A stretch of 64,000 nt of DNA from an uncultured Saprospiraceae bacterium (GTDB taxonomy: Bacteria > Bacteroidota > Bacteroidia > Chitinophagales > Saprospiraceae), in the NCBI GenBank assembly GCA_938016265.1, contig CALLWB010000081.1:1-64000 (forward strand), in the 5' to 3' direction. This document shows positions 32,971 through 41,886 of this stretch, piece after piece (position 1 is the stretch's first letter; every line of letters begins with the position of its first letter). The position numbers and the translations under genes were made by a program. Under the pieces are notes generated by a model. It was not told the origin of the DNA. It worked only from the letters and a program-made list of their open reading frames with translations, and did no database searches.

Positions 32971-34629
32971 ATGGCCTCATTAACACAGAGATCAGGTGTT
33001 TTGGGACGGCGATTGGCTGCACATCTCTTAAGGAGATGTACGTATAATGTTACTCCCTCCCGTATCGATGATTTTGCGACCAAAACTGCTAGTCAGGCGG
33101 TCAACGAATTGTTCGTAAACACCTCACTACTTTATCCAGACGGTCCTTTGGATCCTTCTGGAGCACCCTATTTTTCACTTACCACACGCCTCAACGAACC
33201 CGGGCTTAGTGCTTCCGGCGGCATTCGAGTCCGTGCGATGACTACCTGGAGAACCTATGAATGCATGAATGATACTTCCATCAAGTGGAAACTTGCCAAT
33301 TGGATAGGATCTATTTATTCGGTTTACCACTCTGGGCTTATCCAAAACTACCAATATTGGCGACTTGCTGAAAAAATGGCATTTGAAAACCTGAAATCAT
33401 TAGCCTCAAAAATGACTTTTGATAATCATATGCTGATTTATTTGAACAACCAACAAAATACTCAAGGTTCTCCAAACGAAAACTATGCACGGGAATTTTT
33501 AGAGCTATTTACTATTCTCAAAGGAGAAGCTATTGGCACAGGTAATTATACAAACTATACCGAAGCAGATATCTCAGAAGCTGCAAGAGTATTTACTGGA
33601 ATAAAAGTCAATAATACCAATCTGGATCCAGAGACAGGAATTATTAGAGGACTTCCAAACTTCAATCAGCACGACACTGGTGACAAAGTATTTAGTGAGG
33701 CATTTGGAAATACGCTAGCCGAACGAACAATTGTAGGCGCTACCAATCAAGCTGGGGTCTATGCTGAAGTAGATCAGTTTGTAGACATGGTTTTTAACCA
33801 AGTAGCAACGGCTCAGGCGTATGTTAGAAAACTCTATCAATATTTTGTCAATGACAAACTGACACAAGAAGTTGAAGATGATATTATTGTGCCTTTAGGA
33901 AATAGCTTGCATTCCAACGGCTACGATCATACAGCAATTCTTAAAACCTTATTAAAAAGTCTCCATTTCTATGATGAAGATGATTCAGAAAGTGATGATG
34001 AAATCGTAGGTGCTAAATTGAAGTCTCCTTATGAAATGTTGTTTACAACATCCAATTTGTTAGAAACATCCAATGTGAATGTAGCTAATAATGGATTGAC
34101 TTTTAACAATAATTACAACAGCGTTGTCGCCTTGCATTTGAATAATGTCGGTCTAGATATGAGAGGGCCAATTACCGTAGAAGGGTTTGCAGGATTTTAT
34201 GACGCGCCGGGATTTTCCAAAAACTGGTTTAGCGCAAATTTTGTTTATGAACGATTTACTTACGGAATATCATTTAGAAGAGGAAAGGTCCGAAATACGA
34301 ACACCAATTTCCCTTACTTAGTCAACCTAATGAACTGGGTAAATGGAAATGTGGAAACCCCCGGTGGTCCTGGAACCCCCTTCGCTCCCATAGGCGCTGC
34401 TGATGCATTCAAAGTCATCAACGACATGCTTTCCTACTTGGTTGCAGAAATGCCAACAGGCGACCGACTTGACTATTTCGAAAATCAGTTGCTTGGTGGA
34501 CTTAGTCCCATCAACTGGTATTTTTCGTGGGCGGAGTATTTAAACACGGGCGATGATACAGATGTGCTGGTAGGAATTACCAATCTGTATGACGCCATCC
34601 TTTCTTCACCCGAATTCCAAACATTTTAA
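32971..34629 (+). CDS. DUF1800 family protein, copy A
   Basis: I start at the ATG at 32971 (MASLTQRSGVLGRRLAAHLL, 552 residues), the usual opening of DUF1800 proteins. An in-frame ATG at 32941 adds MLHTLKHFKT and is also present in copy B, but lies within the last leader stem. The family hallmark HLLRRCTYNVTPSRIDDFA is followed by conserved blocks such as NENYAREFLELFTI (the N-ENYARE-L-ELFT motif common to the family), TEADISEAARVFTG, AYVRKLYQYFVND and SPYEMLFTTSNLL. No signal peptide is seen. DUF1800 genes nearly always sit directly before DUF1501 genes, as here (9 bases apart). Biochemical role unknown; linked by context to an exported DUF1501 partner. Confidence 0.9.
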   Translation: MASLTQRSGVLGRRLAAHLLRRCTYNVTPSRIDDFATKTASQAVNELFVNTSLLYPDGPLDPSGAPYFSLTTRLNEPGLSASGGIRVRAMTTWRTYECMNDTSIKWKLANWIGSIYSVYHSGLIQNYQYWRLAEKMAFENLKSLASKMTFDNHMLIYLNNQQNTQGSPNENYAREFLELFTILKGEAIGTGNYTNYTEADISEAARVFTGIKVNNTNLDPETGIIRGLPNFNQHDTGDKVFSEAFGNTLAERTIVGATNQAGVYAEVDQFVDMVFNQVATAQAYVRKLYQYFVNDKLTQEVEDDIIVPLGNSLHSNGYDHTAILKTLLKSLHFYDEDDSESDDEIVGAKLKSPYEMLFTTSNLLETSNVNVANNGLTFNNNYNSVVALHLNNVGLDMRGPITVEGFAGFYDAPGFSKNWFSANFVYERFTYGISFRRGKVRNTNTNFPYLVNLMNWVNGNVETPGGPGTPFAPIGAADAFKVINDMLSYLVAEMPTGDRLDYFENQLLGGLSPINWYFSWAEYLNTGDDTDVLVGITNLYDAILSSPEFQTF

Positions 34630-34638
34630 TTTAAAATC

Positions 34639-36705
34639 ATGAAAAGAAGGAAATTTTTAAAAAGTGGGTTAGTTGCCGGATTGACGCCTCTGTTTGTAAA
34701 TGGTTATGCCATGAACAGCCTGAGTGCCTCCTTGATCCCCGCATCAACCTGCGATATAGACGATAGAGTTTTAGTAATTATATACCTGGCAGGAGCAAAT
34801 GATATTATCAATACAGCTGTTCCTTTAAATCATTATACCGAATATCAAACTGAACGACCAGATATTCACCTACCACAAAGCTCTTTAATTCAATTGGACA
34901 GTTCCTTGACTGGCACTGCACAGGATTTGGGATTAAATCCCGCATTGACAGGATTGAAAAGCCTTTATGACAATTCTAAGCTTTCTGTTGTGCAACGCGT
35001 GAGTTATCCATCCCCCAATCGATCACATTTTACCTCAGAAGACAATATGCTAAAAGGTCTGGACGGTACCATTTCTAATTCGAGTGTCGAAGATGGTTGG
35101 ATTGGACGTTTCCTAACCGACAAGTATCCAACGTATAACGGTTTACCATTTGGTGCAGAGCTAGATCCTTTGGGAATCATCCTCGGTTCAACTCCTAGTA
35201 CAGGATTCCATTCGGTAGAAGATCATGAGATGGAAATTAACCTTAGCGGTCAAGATCCTGCTGGTTTTTACAGCATTATCTCCTCCCTCAGCGGCGAACC
35301 AATATCTAACTTCCCGAATTCAGAGCACGGGGAGATGTTGAGTTATGTTTCTTTGGTAGAGAAAAGTACGCAGGTTTATTCTGAACGAATATCCAATATT
35401 TTTAACCAAGGTGGTAACAATCCAACTGCTGGCTATCCTAACTCTAGTCTTGGCAATCAATTAAAAACGGTAGCTCGTTTTATCTCTGGTGGTTCTAGAA
35501 CTAAAGTATTTATGGCAAGAAAAGGTGGTTGGGACAATCACGTAAATGCAGTAGATACTTCTAATACCACTTTAGGGACGCACGCTAATTTACTAGCAGA
35601 CTTAGGGGATTCCATTGCCGCATTCCAAAAAGATCTGGAACTAATGGGCAATTCCTCTAAAGTAGTCACTGTTGTCTTTTCTGAGTTTGGTCGAAAGATT
35701 ATTCAGAATGGTAGCAATGGGACAGACCATGGAACGATGTCTTCTATGTTTGTTGTAGGAGATGCAGTAGAAGCAGGAGTTTATGGCGATAATATTGACA
35801 TAACCAATAAAGATGCACAGGGCGCTCCACACCCCGATCAGTTACAAAACGACTATCGAACTGTTTTTGCTAATATTTGTCAGGATTGGATGGGCGCCAG
35901 TGACGCTTCAGTGCTAAATACGTTCTCTCAAACACCTTCCAGCATTGTACTAGCTAATTTAGGATTGATAAACAGTGCCGAAACGGTAGATCCTACTTGT
36001 TATTTCGAGCCGGTTCAACCGGTATCTCTTACCTTACGCGCTAAACTTTGGCTGGAAGGTTTTATAGATAACAATGCAGCAGGACCTGTCATGTCTACCG
36101 CACTTGTAGACGATGGCCATTTGCCATATCTACAACCTTATGGTGATACTCGGTACAGTTATTATGGAGATGAGTCAGTCTCCAGTTTTCCTGCGAACAC
36201 TGTAGATTGGTTACTTCTGGAAGTCTGGAATCAGAGCAATCTGGTTATCGACAGAAAGGCTGTTTTACTAAGAAGCGACGGTCGAATTATGAATCTAAAT
36301 GGAGGACTACAAGTACCAATTGATGGGCTTTACCCAGAACCGATTCGCATTGCGTTTTTACACCGATCTCATATTGGCGTACTTGCTTCTACAGAAATTA
36401 ATGCTGTGGAGGGAGCCACCCCATTTCTAAATTTAACAACTCAGGTTACTTCGGTAGAAGGAAACAATCAGTTGAAAAACATGAATGGAGCTTACGCCAT
36501 GATTGCAGGCGACGCCAATCAGAATGGATTGATTGATACCGCAGATTATAGCTACTGGAAACGGTCAAGCTACAATAGCGTACCTGGCTATGGCAGTGCA
36601 GATCTTAATGCAGATGGACTTGTGGACAACACAGACTACCTGCTTTGGAAAGGCAACCGTAGTAAAATTGGAAACCCTATTCTTCATGACATCTTAAAAC
36701 GATAA
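34639..36705 (+). CDS. DUF1501 family protein with Tat signal and dockerin-like tail, copy A
   Basis: A 688-residue protein. The start MKRRKFLKSGLVAGLTPLFV is a twin-arginine signal (RRKFLK), so it should be exported folded. The DUF1501 domain (about 40-460) belongs to the alkaline phosphatase/sulfatase superfamily, with KGGWDNH and GTDHG as likely metal-site motifs. A beta-rich domain follows (about 470-610; YGDTRYSYYGDESVSSFPAN, TVDWLLLEVWNQSN). The end holds two dockerin-like calcium loops: GDANQNGLIDTADY and ADLNADGLVDNTDY. The dockerin-like tail suggests docking to another protein; the next gene encodes a large T9SS cargo. Nine bases after DUF1800, twelve before the cargo gene, so one operon. 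Catalytic activity, if any, unknown. Confidence 0.92.
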   Translation: MKRRKFLKSGLVAGLTPLFVNGYAMNSLSASLIPASTCDIDDRVLVIIYLAGANDIINTAVPLNHYTEYQTERPDIHLPQSSLIQLDSSLTGTAQDLGLNPALTGLKSLYDNSKLSVVQRVSYPSPNRSHFTSEDNMLKGLDGTISNSSVEDGWIGRFLTDKYPTYNGLPFGAELDPLGIILGSTPSTGFHSVEDHEMEINLSGQDPAGFYSIISSLSGEPISNFPNSEHGEMLSYVSLVEKSTQVYSERISNIFNQGGNNPTAGYPNSSLGNQLKTVARFISGGSRTKVFMARKGGWDNHVNAVDTSNTTLGTHANLLADLGDSIAAFQKDLELMGNSSKVVTVVFSEFGRKIIQNGSNGTDHGTMSSMFVVGDAVEAGVYGDNIDITNKDAQGAPHPDQLQNDYRTVFANICQDWMGASDASVLNTFSQTPSSIVLANLGLINSAETVDPTCYFEPVQPVSLTLRAKLWLEGFIDNNAAGPVMSTALVDDGHLPYLQPYGDTRYSYYGDESVSSFPANTVDWLLLEVWNQSNLVIDRKAVLLRSDGRIMNLNGGLQVPIDGLYPEPIRIAFLHRSHIGVLASTEINAVEGATPFLNLTTQVTSVEGNNQLKNMNGAYAMIAGDANQNGLIDTADYSYWKRSSYNSVPGYGSADLNADGLVDNTDYLLWKGNRSKIGNPILHDILKR

Positions 36706-36717
36706 CAATCTATTATT

Positions 36718-39700
36718 ATGAAATATATAAATTATCAAGAATTTGGCTACAGGAAGTTCCTTGGTCTGCTTGTTTTGTTCTCTTTGGGAATAGGGCAGGC
36801 TTTCAGCCAAATCGTAAAAATAGAGCTCGGCGGCTACAATGACTGTTCGGGACAATTGCAGGTGGATATTAAAATAAAATCCTCCGACTTTTCTGCTACT
36901 GATTTTTCAATAGGAAGTTCTAGTATCTTCTTAAACTATGATCCACAAATTGTAACTTACAATTCCTATACTCCAATAGAATTTGATTCTAATACGTCGA
37001 CTCAAGCAGCTGGAGCAAATTGGGAACCTCAACAAAATGATGTGGATGCTGAATGTGGTTTATTTGATTTGATCCTCCAAAAAGAAGCGGGTGGCACAAA
37101 TGACTATGTACTCGATAAAACCAACTATATCACTGTTGGTCGGGTATACTTCGACTTTGTTGGGGCAGATGCAGACCCAATGATCGGTATTAATCAACGA
37201 TTTACAATGTTCAATTCTTCAGAATTGAATGATGGCACCGCGATGAAAGATATCGAAGACTATCCAAAACTACTAGACTACAGTTGTAACAATTGTGTTA
37301 GTCCAACGATTTCCAGTATGGACGAAACACCTTCTACCTGTATTGCTGATAATGGCGCCATCTCCTTTACTTTCCCGGACGCGCCAGGAAGATCCCATAT
37401 CGAGTTCAGTATCGATGGTGGTTTGACGTATCCATTTTTGACGCCGGACAACATTGGCGCTTACAACATTATCAATCTTGCGTCTGGCACTTATGATCTT
37501 TGGGTACGATGGGGGAATAATGATTGCCCAACGGATTTACCAGATGCTACGATCACTACAACTGGAGGCCCAACAGCTTCTGCGAGTTCTATCAATGCTT
37601 GTGGTGCTCAAAATGACGGAGTCATTACCTTTTCCTTCCCAGACACACCAGGCAGAACGGGCATTGAATTTAGTACGGATGGCGGAACAACTTACCCACA
37701 TCAATCTGCAGATAATGTTGGCGCTTTGGTACTCACAGGAGTCGCGCCCGGAGCCTATGACATTTGGGTGCGCTGGGGAAATAATGATTGTCCAACGGAT
37801 CTAGGAATGATCAATGTGAATAGCTGGGATATTCCTGTTGTTACAACCAGCAGGTTACATCAGTGTGAAGGATATCTAAATTCAGCTTCTATTACCTTCA
37901 CGTTTGAGGATAGCCCACAACGTTCTGGGATTGAATTTAGTTTGGATGGCGGAGCGACTTACCCCCATACCTCTCTAGACAACGCAGGGACTTTAACTGT
38001 GGCTGGTATTCAACCAGGTGTTTATGATCTTTGGGTACGCTGGGGCAATAATGATTGTCCGCAGGATCTGCCCAATGTTACTATTAGTATTTGGGATGTG
38101 CCAGAGGTGACGGTGACAAGAACACATATGTGTGCCAATGATCCAAACTCAGGTTCCATCACCTTTACCTTTGTGGATAGTCCGCAAAGAACTGGAATTG
38201 AGTTTAGCCTGGATGGCGGGGCGACTTACCCACATGGATCACCGGATAATGCTGGGACATTAACGGTAGACGGTGTGCAGCCTGGCACTTATGATTTGTG
38301 GGCGCGATGGGGCAACAACAATTGTCCAGTAGATATACCAAATGCAACCATCAACGAGTTAGTCGCACCAAAAGCAGAAGCAAATGTAACTGCTGTTTCT
38401 TGCAATGACGATGGGGTGATTACCTTCCAGTTTCCGGATACACCGGGAAGAACAGGAATTGAGTTTAGTATTGATGGGGGACAGACATACCCTCATGGTT
38501 CAGCTGATAATGTTGGTTCCTTTGATGTAACTGGTGTTTCTCCTGGCACTTATGATCTTTGGGTACGGTGGGGCAATAATGATTGTCCAACAGACATGAA
38601 AGATGTCACTGTCGCTTCATTAGATCCGCCTGTGGCTACAAGTGCCAAAAAACATGCTTGTTTTGATGATGGGAAAATCACCTTTACCTTCCCTGACAAT
38701 CCAGCAAGATCGCATATTCGATTTAGTTTGGATGGTGGGGTAACCTATCCACATGTTTCGTTGGACAACGCAGGAACCTATCAAGTTACTGATTTAGCGC
38801 CAGGGTTGTATGATCTTTGGACTAGATGGGGTAACAATGATTGTCCTACGGATTTACCCAATCAAAACATTATCCAATACGATCTTCCAATCGTAACATC
38901 AGCTAGGAAAAATTACTGTTCTGATGAGCCTCCTTCCGGGGAAATCACCTTCACTTTTGAAGATAGCCCACAACGGACGGGCATCGAGTTTAGTATTGAT
39001 GGTGGAGCCACCTACCCTTATGGATCTTCTGATGCTGCAGGTACTTACACCGTAGCAGGGTTAGCTGCGGCTTCTTATGATCTTTGGGTACGTTGGGGAA
39101 ACAATGACTGTCCAATTGATCTTCCCAATCAAAACATCATTGCCTGGGATCTGCCTTCGGTCACTACTGGGAAAGTTGATGTTTGCAAAGGAGGAACAGT
39201 GACTACTGGGTTATTGATTTTCCAATTTCCTGACAATCCACAGCGTTCAAACATTAGATTTAGTATTGATGGTGGAGCGACTTATCCATATATTTCTCCT
39301 GATAATGCTGGGTTTTATGTGATCTCTGGTGTGGCCATTGGCAAATATGATCTTTGGTCAAGATGGGGCAATAACGATTGTCCGGTCAATATTATGGATC
39401 AAGCTGTTGAACTTATCGAGTGTAGTAATGGAACGCGAGTTATTCCTGATTTTGTAGATATCCGCAAGGATTTACCAGGAGAATTAGCGCCCTCGCTTGA
39501 GAGTTTCCAGCAAAATATCAACGCCGGCAATTCGACTGATGGAGAAGTTTCTCTTTTCCCGAATCCTGCTAGCGATTTTGTAAATCTTGATTTGAGTAAC
39601 TATAAATCTACCGTAGAGGAGATCAAGATTTTCAACATCGAAGGAATTTTAGTGAAACGTGAATTGATCAATGAAGGTATCTCTGGTATCTATACTGCTG

Positions 39701-39792
39701 ATGTCAGTGGGTTAGGTAATGGCGGTTACTATGTTGTTATTCGCTCTTCGGATAAGGAGATTAGTTCTCTCAAGTTTATTATTTCTAAATAA
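36718..39792 (+). CDS. Large T9SS cargo with eight ~88-residue repeats, copy A
   Basis: A 1024-residue secreted protein. Signal peptide 1-30 (cut after AFS). Residues about 31-190 form one beta-sandwich-like domain (IVKIELGGYNDCSGQLQVDI, FSIGSSSIFLNYDPQIV), somewhat cohesin-like by eye. Residues about 198-902 are eight repeats with period 86-90: consensus G-x-ITFTFxDxPxRxxIEFS, then DGGxTYPxxSxDNxG, then GxxPGxYDLWVRWGNNDCP. Each repeat has two Cys (one before the repeat core, one in NDCP), so a disulfide per repeat is likely. The end (about 944-1024) is a T9SS sorting domain (VSLFPNPASDFVNLDLSN to LKFIISK). A surface-displayed or released stalk is the best reading. I do not recognise the repeat family. 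Confidence 0.9.
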   Translation: MKYINYQEFGYRKFLGLLVLFSLGIGQAFSQIVKIELGGYNDCSGQLQVDIKIKSSDFSATDFSIGSSSIFLNYDPQIVTYNSYTPIEFDSNTSTQAAGANWEPQQNDVDAECGLFDLILQKEAGGTNDYVLDKTNYITVGRVYFDFVGADADPMIGINQRFTMFNSSELNDGTAMKDIEDYPKLLDYSCNNCVSPTISSMDETPSTCIADNGAISFTFPDAPGRSHIEFSIDGGLTYPFLTPDNIGAYNIINLASGTYDLWVRWGNNDCPTDLPDATITTTGGPTASASSINACGAQNDGVITFSFPDTPGRTGIEFSTDGGTTYPHQSADNVGALVLTGVAPGAYDIWVRWGNNDCPTDLGMINVNSWDIPVVTTSRLHQCEGYLNSASITFTFEDSPQRSGIEFSLDGGATYPHTSLDNAGTLTVAGIQPGVYDLWVRWGNNDCPQDLPNVTISIWDVPEVTVTRTHMCANDPNSGSITFTFVDSPQRTGIEFSLDGGATYPHGSPDNAGTLTVDGVQPGTYDLWARWGNNNCPVDIPNATINELVAPKAEANVTAVSCNDDGVITFQFPDTPGRTGIEFSIDGGQTYPHGSADNVGSFDVTGVSPGTYDLWVRWGNNDCPTDMKDVTVASLDPPVATSAKKHACFDDGKITFTFPDNPARSHIRFSLDGGVTYPHVSLDNAGTYQVTDLAPGLYDLWTRWGNNDCPTDLPNQNIIQYDLPIVTSARKNYCSDEPPSGEITFTFEDSPQRTGIEFSIDGGATYPYGSSDAAGTYTVAGLAAASYDLWVRWGNNDCPIDLPNQNIIAWDLPSVTTGKVDVCKGGTVTTGLLIFQFPDNPQRSNIRFSIDGGATYPYISPDNAGFYVISGVAIGKYDLWSRWGNNDCPVNIMDQAVELIECSNGTRVIPDFVDIRKDLPGELAPSLESFQQNINAGNSTDGEVSLFPNPASDFVNLDLSNYKSTVEEIKIFNIEGILVKRELINEGISGIYTADVSGLGNGGYYVVIRSSDKEISSLKFIISK
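37309..39423 (+). repeat. Eight tandem ~264-bp coding repeats, copy A
   Basis: Repeats with the RWGNNDCP landmark at about residues 264, 352, 441, 530, 617, 703, 791 and 881 of the cargo protein. The repeats are alike in protein but not identical in DNA, so the array is old enough to have drifted yet remains regular. Confidence 0.9.
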
Positions 39793-39834
39793 TGAAATTG
39801 TGCTGTTGAAGTAGTGCATGTTTCTGAATATAGA

Positions 39835-39868
39835 AAAGAGATCATCCCTTTGGGGTGGTCTCTTTTTG
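39835..39868 (+). terminator. Terminator of operon copy A
   Basis: AGAGATCATCCC / GGGTGGTCTCT stem with loop TTTG and a run of five Ts. The terminator of copy B at 47079-47113 has the same stem with changed loop bases. Confidence 0.88.
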
Positions 39869-39974
39869 TTTTGGTTAATCCATCAACCTATTAAAATTGG
39901 TAACAAAAAGCCATTTAATTGCCCTTCAAATAATCAATAGCAATGAACTAATTAGTTAGAAAACGTTGGCTAAA

Positions 39975-40006
39975 CTTGCTATATGTTCCTGAATAAGTTA
40001 TATTTG
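39975..40006 (+). promoter_or_regulatory. Promoter of duplicated operon, copy B
   Basis: CTTG (39975-39978), 20-base spacer, TATATTTG (39999-40006), a full match to the -7 consensus TAnnTTTG. The spacer shares its wording with the copy A spacer (GCNATATGT). Predicted start near 40013. Confidence 0.75.
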
Positions 40007-40012
40007 TACCAT

Positions 40013-40188
40013 TCCCACATAGATTAGATTGTTTACAAGCGATCGTTTTTATCTTAACCTTTCATATTCCACTAAGTTTGGAAACACGTATACGGTTAGC
40101 AATTTTAATTGCTCCTTAAAATCTATTGTTCATTGTGAAGTGTTCAAGTGTATTCTGTATGCTTCACGCTACTAAACATTTCAAAACT
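40013..40188 (+). promoter_or_regulatory. Conserved structured 5' leader RNA, copy B
   Basis: Counterpart of 32799-32970. Stems: GATTG/CGATC (40027-40031 with 40040-40044), TTCC/GGAA (40067-40070 with 40080-40083), AGCAAT/ATTGCT (40098-40103 with 40108-40113), GTGAAG/CTTCAC (40135-40140 with 40162-40167). In the third stem the outer pair is A-T here and G-C in copy A, a compensatory change. The sequence just before the DUF1800 ATG (AAACATTTCAAAACT) is identical in both copies. Confidence 0.6.
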
Positions 40189-41877
40189 ATGGCCTCACTA
40201 ACACAGAGATCAGGTGTTTTGGGACGGCGATTGGCTGGGCATCTCCTTAGGAGATGTACCTATCATGTAACGCCCTCCCGCATCGATGATTTTGCAGGAA
40301 AAACTGCGAACGACGCAGTCGATGAATTATTCGAACCCATAATAAATCCAAATGGAGAAGTCTATGAGGGGCTTTACCCGAAAGGCCCATTGGATCCAGA
40401 TGGAGACCACTATTTTTCAATTTCAGAAAATGACCATGAGCCCGGAGCGAGCGCAAGCAACAATGTTCGGGTCCGTGCAATTACGACATGGAGAGTTTAT
40501 GAATGTATGAATGACACCACCATCAAGTGGAAACTTGCCAATTGGATTGGATCCATCTATTCTGTCTATCATTCAGGATTGCTCATTAACTATCACTATT
40601 GGCGACTAGCAGAGAGGATGGCATTTGATAATCTAAAATCATTAGCATCAAAAATGACTTTTGATTTAAACATGCTGATTTATTTGAACAATCGGCTAAA
40701 CAACAAAAATGCACCTAACGAGAACTACGCAAGAGAGTTTTTAGAGCTGTTTACTATCCTTAAAGGTGAACCCGCAGGAATTGGTAATTACACCAACTAT
40801 ACAGAAGCGGATATTACCCAAGCCGCAAGAGTGTTGACCGGAATAAAGACGGGCAACCCAACCATTGATCCTGATACTGGCATTATTCGCGGAAAACCGG
40901 TGTTCACTCAGCATGATACAGGAGATAAAACCTTTTCTAGCGCATTTACGGATGCCTCCGGGAATACCTACACCATTGCAGGAGCGACAAATGAAGCCGG
41001 AGTTTATGCGGAAGTAGACCAGTTTATAGAAATGGTTTTTGATCAAGAAGCTACTGCTCAGAATTACGTAAGAAAATTGTATCGATACTTTGTCAATGAC
41101 AAAATCACTCCCGAAATTGAAACGGACATCATTATTCCCTTAGGTACTACGTTATTAAACAACGGATACCAGCATGTTCCTGTATTAAAAGAACTATTAA
41201 AAAGTCTTCACTTTTATGATGAAGATGATACCGAAAATGAGGATGAAATCGTAGGAGCAAAAATTAAGTCTCCCTATGAAATGTTATTCACCACCGCCAA
41301 TTTATTAGAAACTTCAAACTTGAATACGGCGAATCATCAAGCAACTTTTTATAATAACTTCAATTCCTTAGTCGCTCACCACCTTGATAATGTAGGCCTC
41401 AGTATGAGAGGACCAATCACCGTGGAAGGATTTCCTGGATTTTATGACGCACCAGGATATTCAAAAAACTGGTTTAATGCGAATTATGTTTATGAACGGT
41501 TTACTTATGGAGTTTCCTTTAAAAATGGAAAAATCAGAAATACAAATTTTGCCTTTCCCTACAAAGTAGATTTAATGAATTGGGTAAACAATAATATAGA
41601 AGTAGCTGGTGGGCCAGGGGTTGATCCTTCTGCTCCTATTGGCGCAGCTGATGCATTTAAGGTTGTCAATGACATGCTTTCTTATTTGCTAGCAGAAATG
41701 CCAGTTGGCGACCGCCTTAGCTATTTCGAAAACCAACTACTTGGTGGGCTTAGTCCTATCAACTGGTATTTCTCGTGGAAAGATTATTTAAACAGTGGTA
41801 ATGAAACTGATGTGCTTCTAGGTATTACCAACCTATATGATGCCATCCTTTCTTCACCCGAATTTCAAACATTTTAA
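40189..41877 (+). CDS. DUF1800 family protein, copy B
   Basis: Paralogue of 32971-34629. Start at the ATG at 40189 (MASLTQRSGVLGRRLAGHLL, 562 residues); in-frame codons upstream extend into the conserved leader and are unlikely to be translated, although MLHATKHFKT before it matches copy A. Conserved blocks: HLLRRCTYHVTPSRIDDFA, NENYAREFLELFTI, TEADITQAARVLTG, NYVRKLYRYFVND, SPYEMLFTTANLL. Ends in SSPEFQTF exactly as copy A. It has small insertions relative to copy A near residues 45-70 and 245 (TDASGNTYTIAG). The DUF1501 partner starts 9 bases downstream. Role unknown. Confidence 0.9.
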   Translation: MASLTQRSGVLGRRLAGHLLRRCTYHVTPSRIDDFAGKTANDAVDELFEPIINPNGEVYEGLYPKGPLDPDGDHYFSISENDHEPGASASNNVRVRAITTWRVYECMNDTTIKWKLANWIGSIYSVYHSGLLINYHYWRLAERMAFDNLKSLASKMTFDLNMLIYLNNRLNNKNAPNENYAREFLELFTILKGEPAGIGNYTNYTEADITQAARVLTGIKTGNPTIDPDTGIIRGKPVFTQHDTGDKTFSSAFTDASGNTYTIAGATNEAGVYAEVDQFIEMVFDQEATAQNYVRKLYRYFVNDKITPEIETDIIIPLGTTLLNNGYQHVPVLKELLKSLHFYDEDDTENEDEIVGAKIKSPYEMLFTTANLLETSNLNTANHQATFYNNFNSLVAHHLDNVGLSMRGPITVEGFPGFYDAPGYSKNWFNANYVYERFTYGVSFKNGKIRNTNFAFPYKVDLMNWVNNNIEVAGGPGVDPSAPIGAADAFKVVNDMLSYLLAEMPVGDRLSYFENQLLGGLSPINWYFSWKDYLNSGNETDVLLGITNLYDAILSSPEFQTF

Positions 41878-41886
41878 TCATCAATC

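Larger units (their letters stand above)
32761..39868 (+). repeat. Tandem duplication, copy A (whole transcription unit)
   Basis: Promoter, leader, three genes and terminator, about 7.1 kb, repeated in the same order and orientation at 39975-47113. Similarity is highest in the leader stems, gene starts and gene ends, lower in the middle of the repeat cargo. Confidence 0.9.
39793..40188. other. Inter-operon region: terminator A, promoter B, leader B
   Basis: Holds the terminator of copy A (39835-39868), about 100 bases of AT-rich spacer, then the promoter (39975-40006) and leader (40013-40188) of copy B. No ORF. Confidence 0.7.

Noticed and set aside
37309-39423. CRISPR-like array from regularly spaced repeats
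   Set aside because: The regularity is a coding repeat of about 264 bp in frame, not short direct repeats with unique spacers; no cas gene is present.
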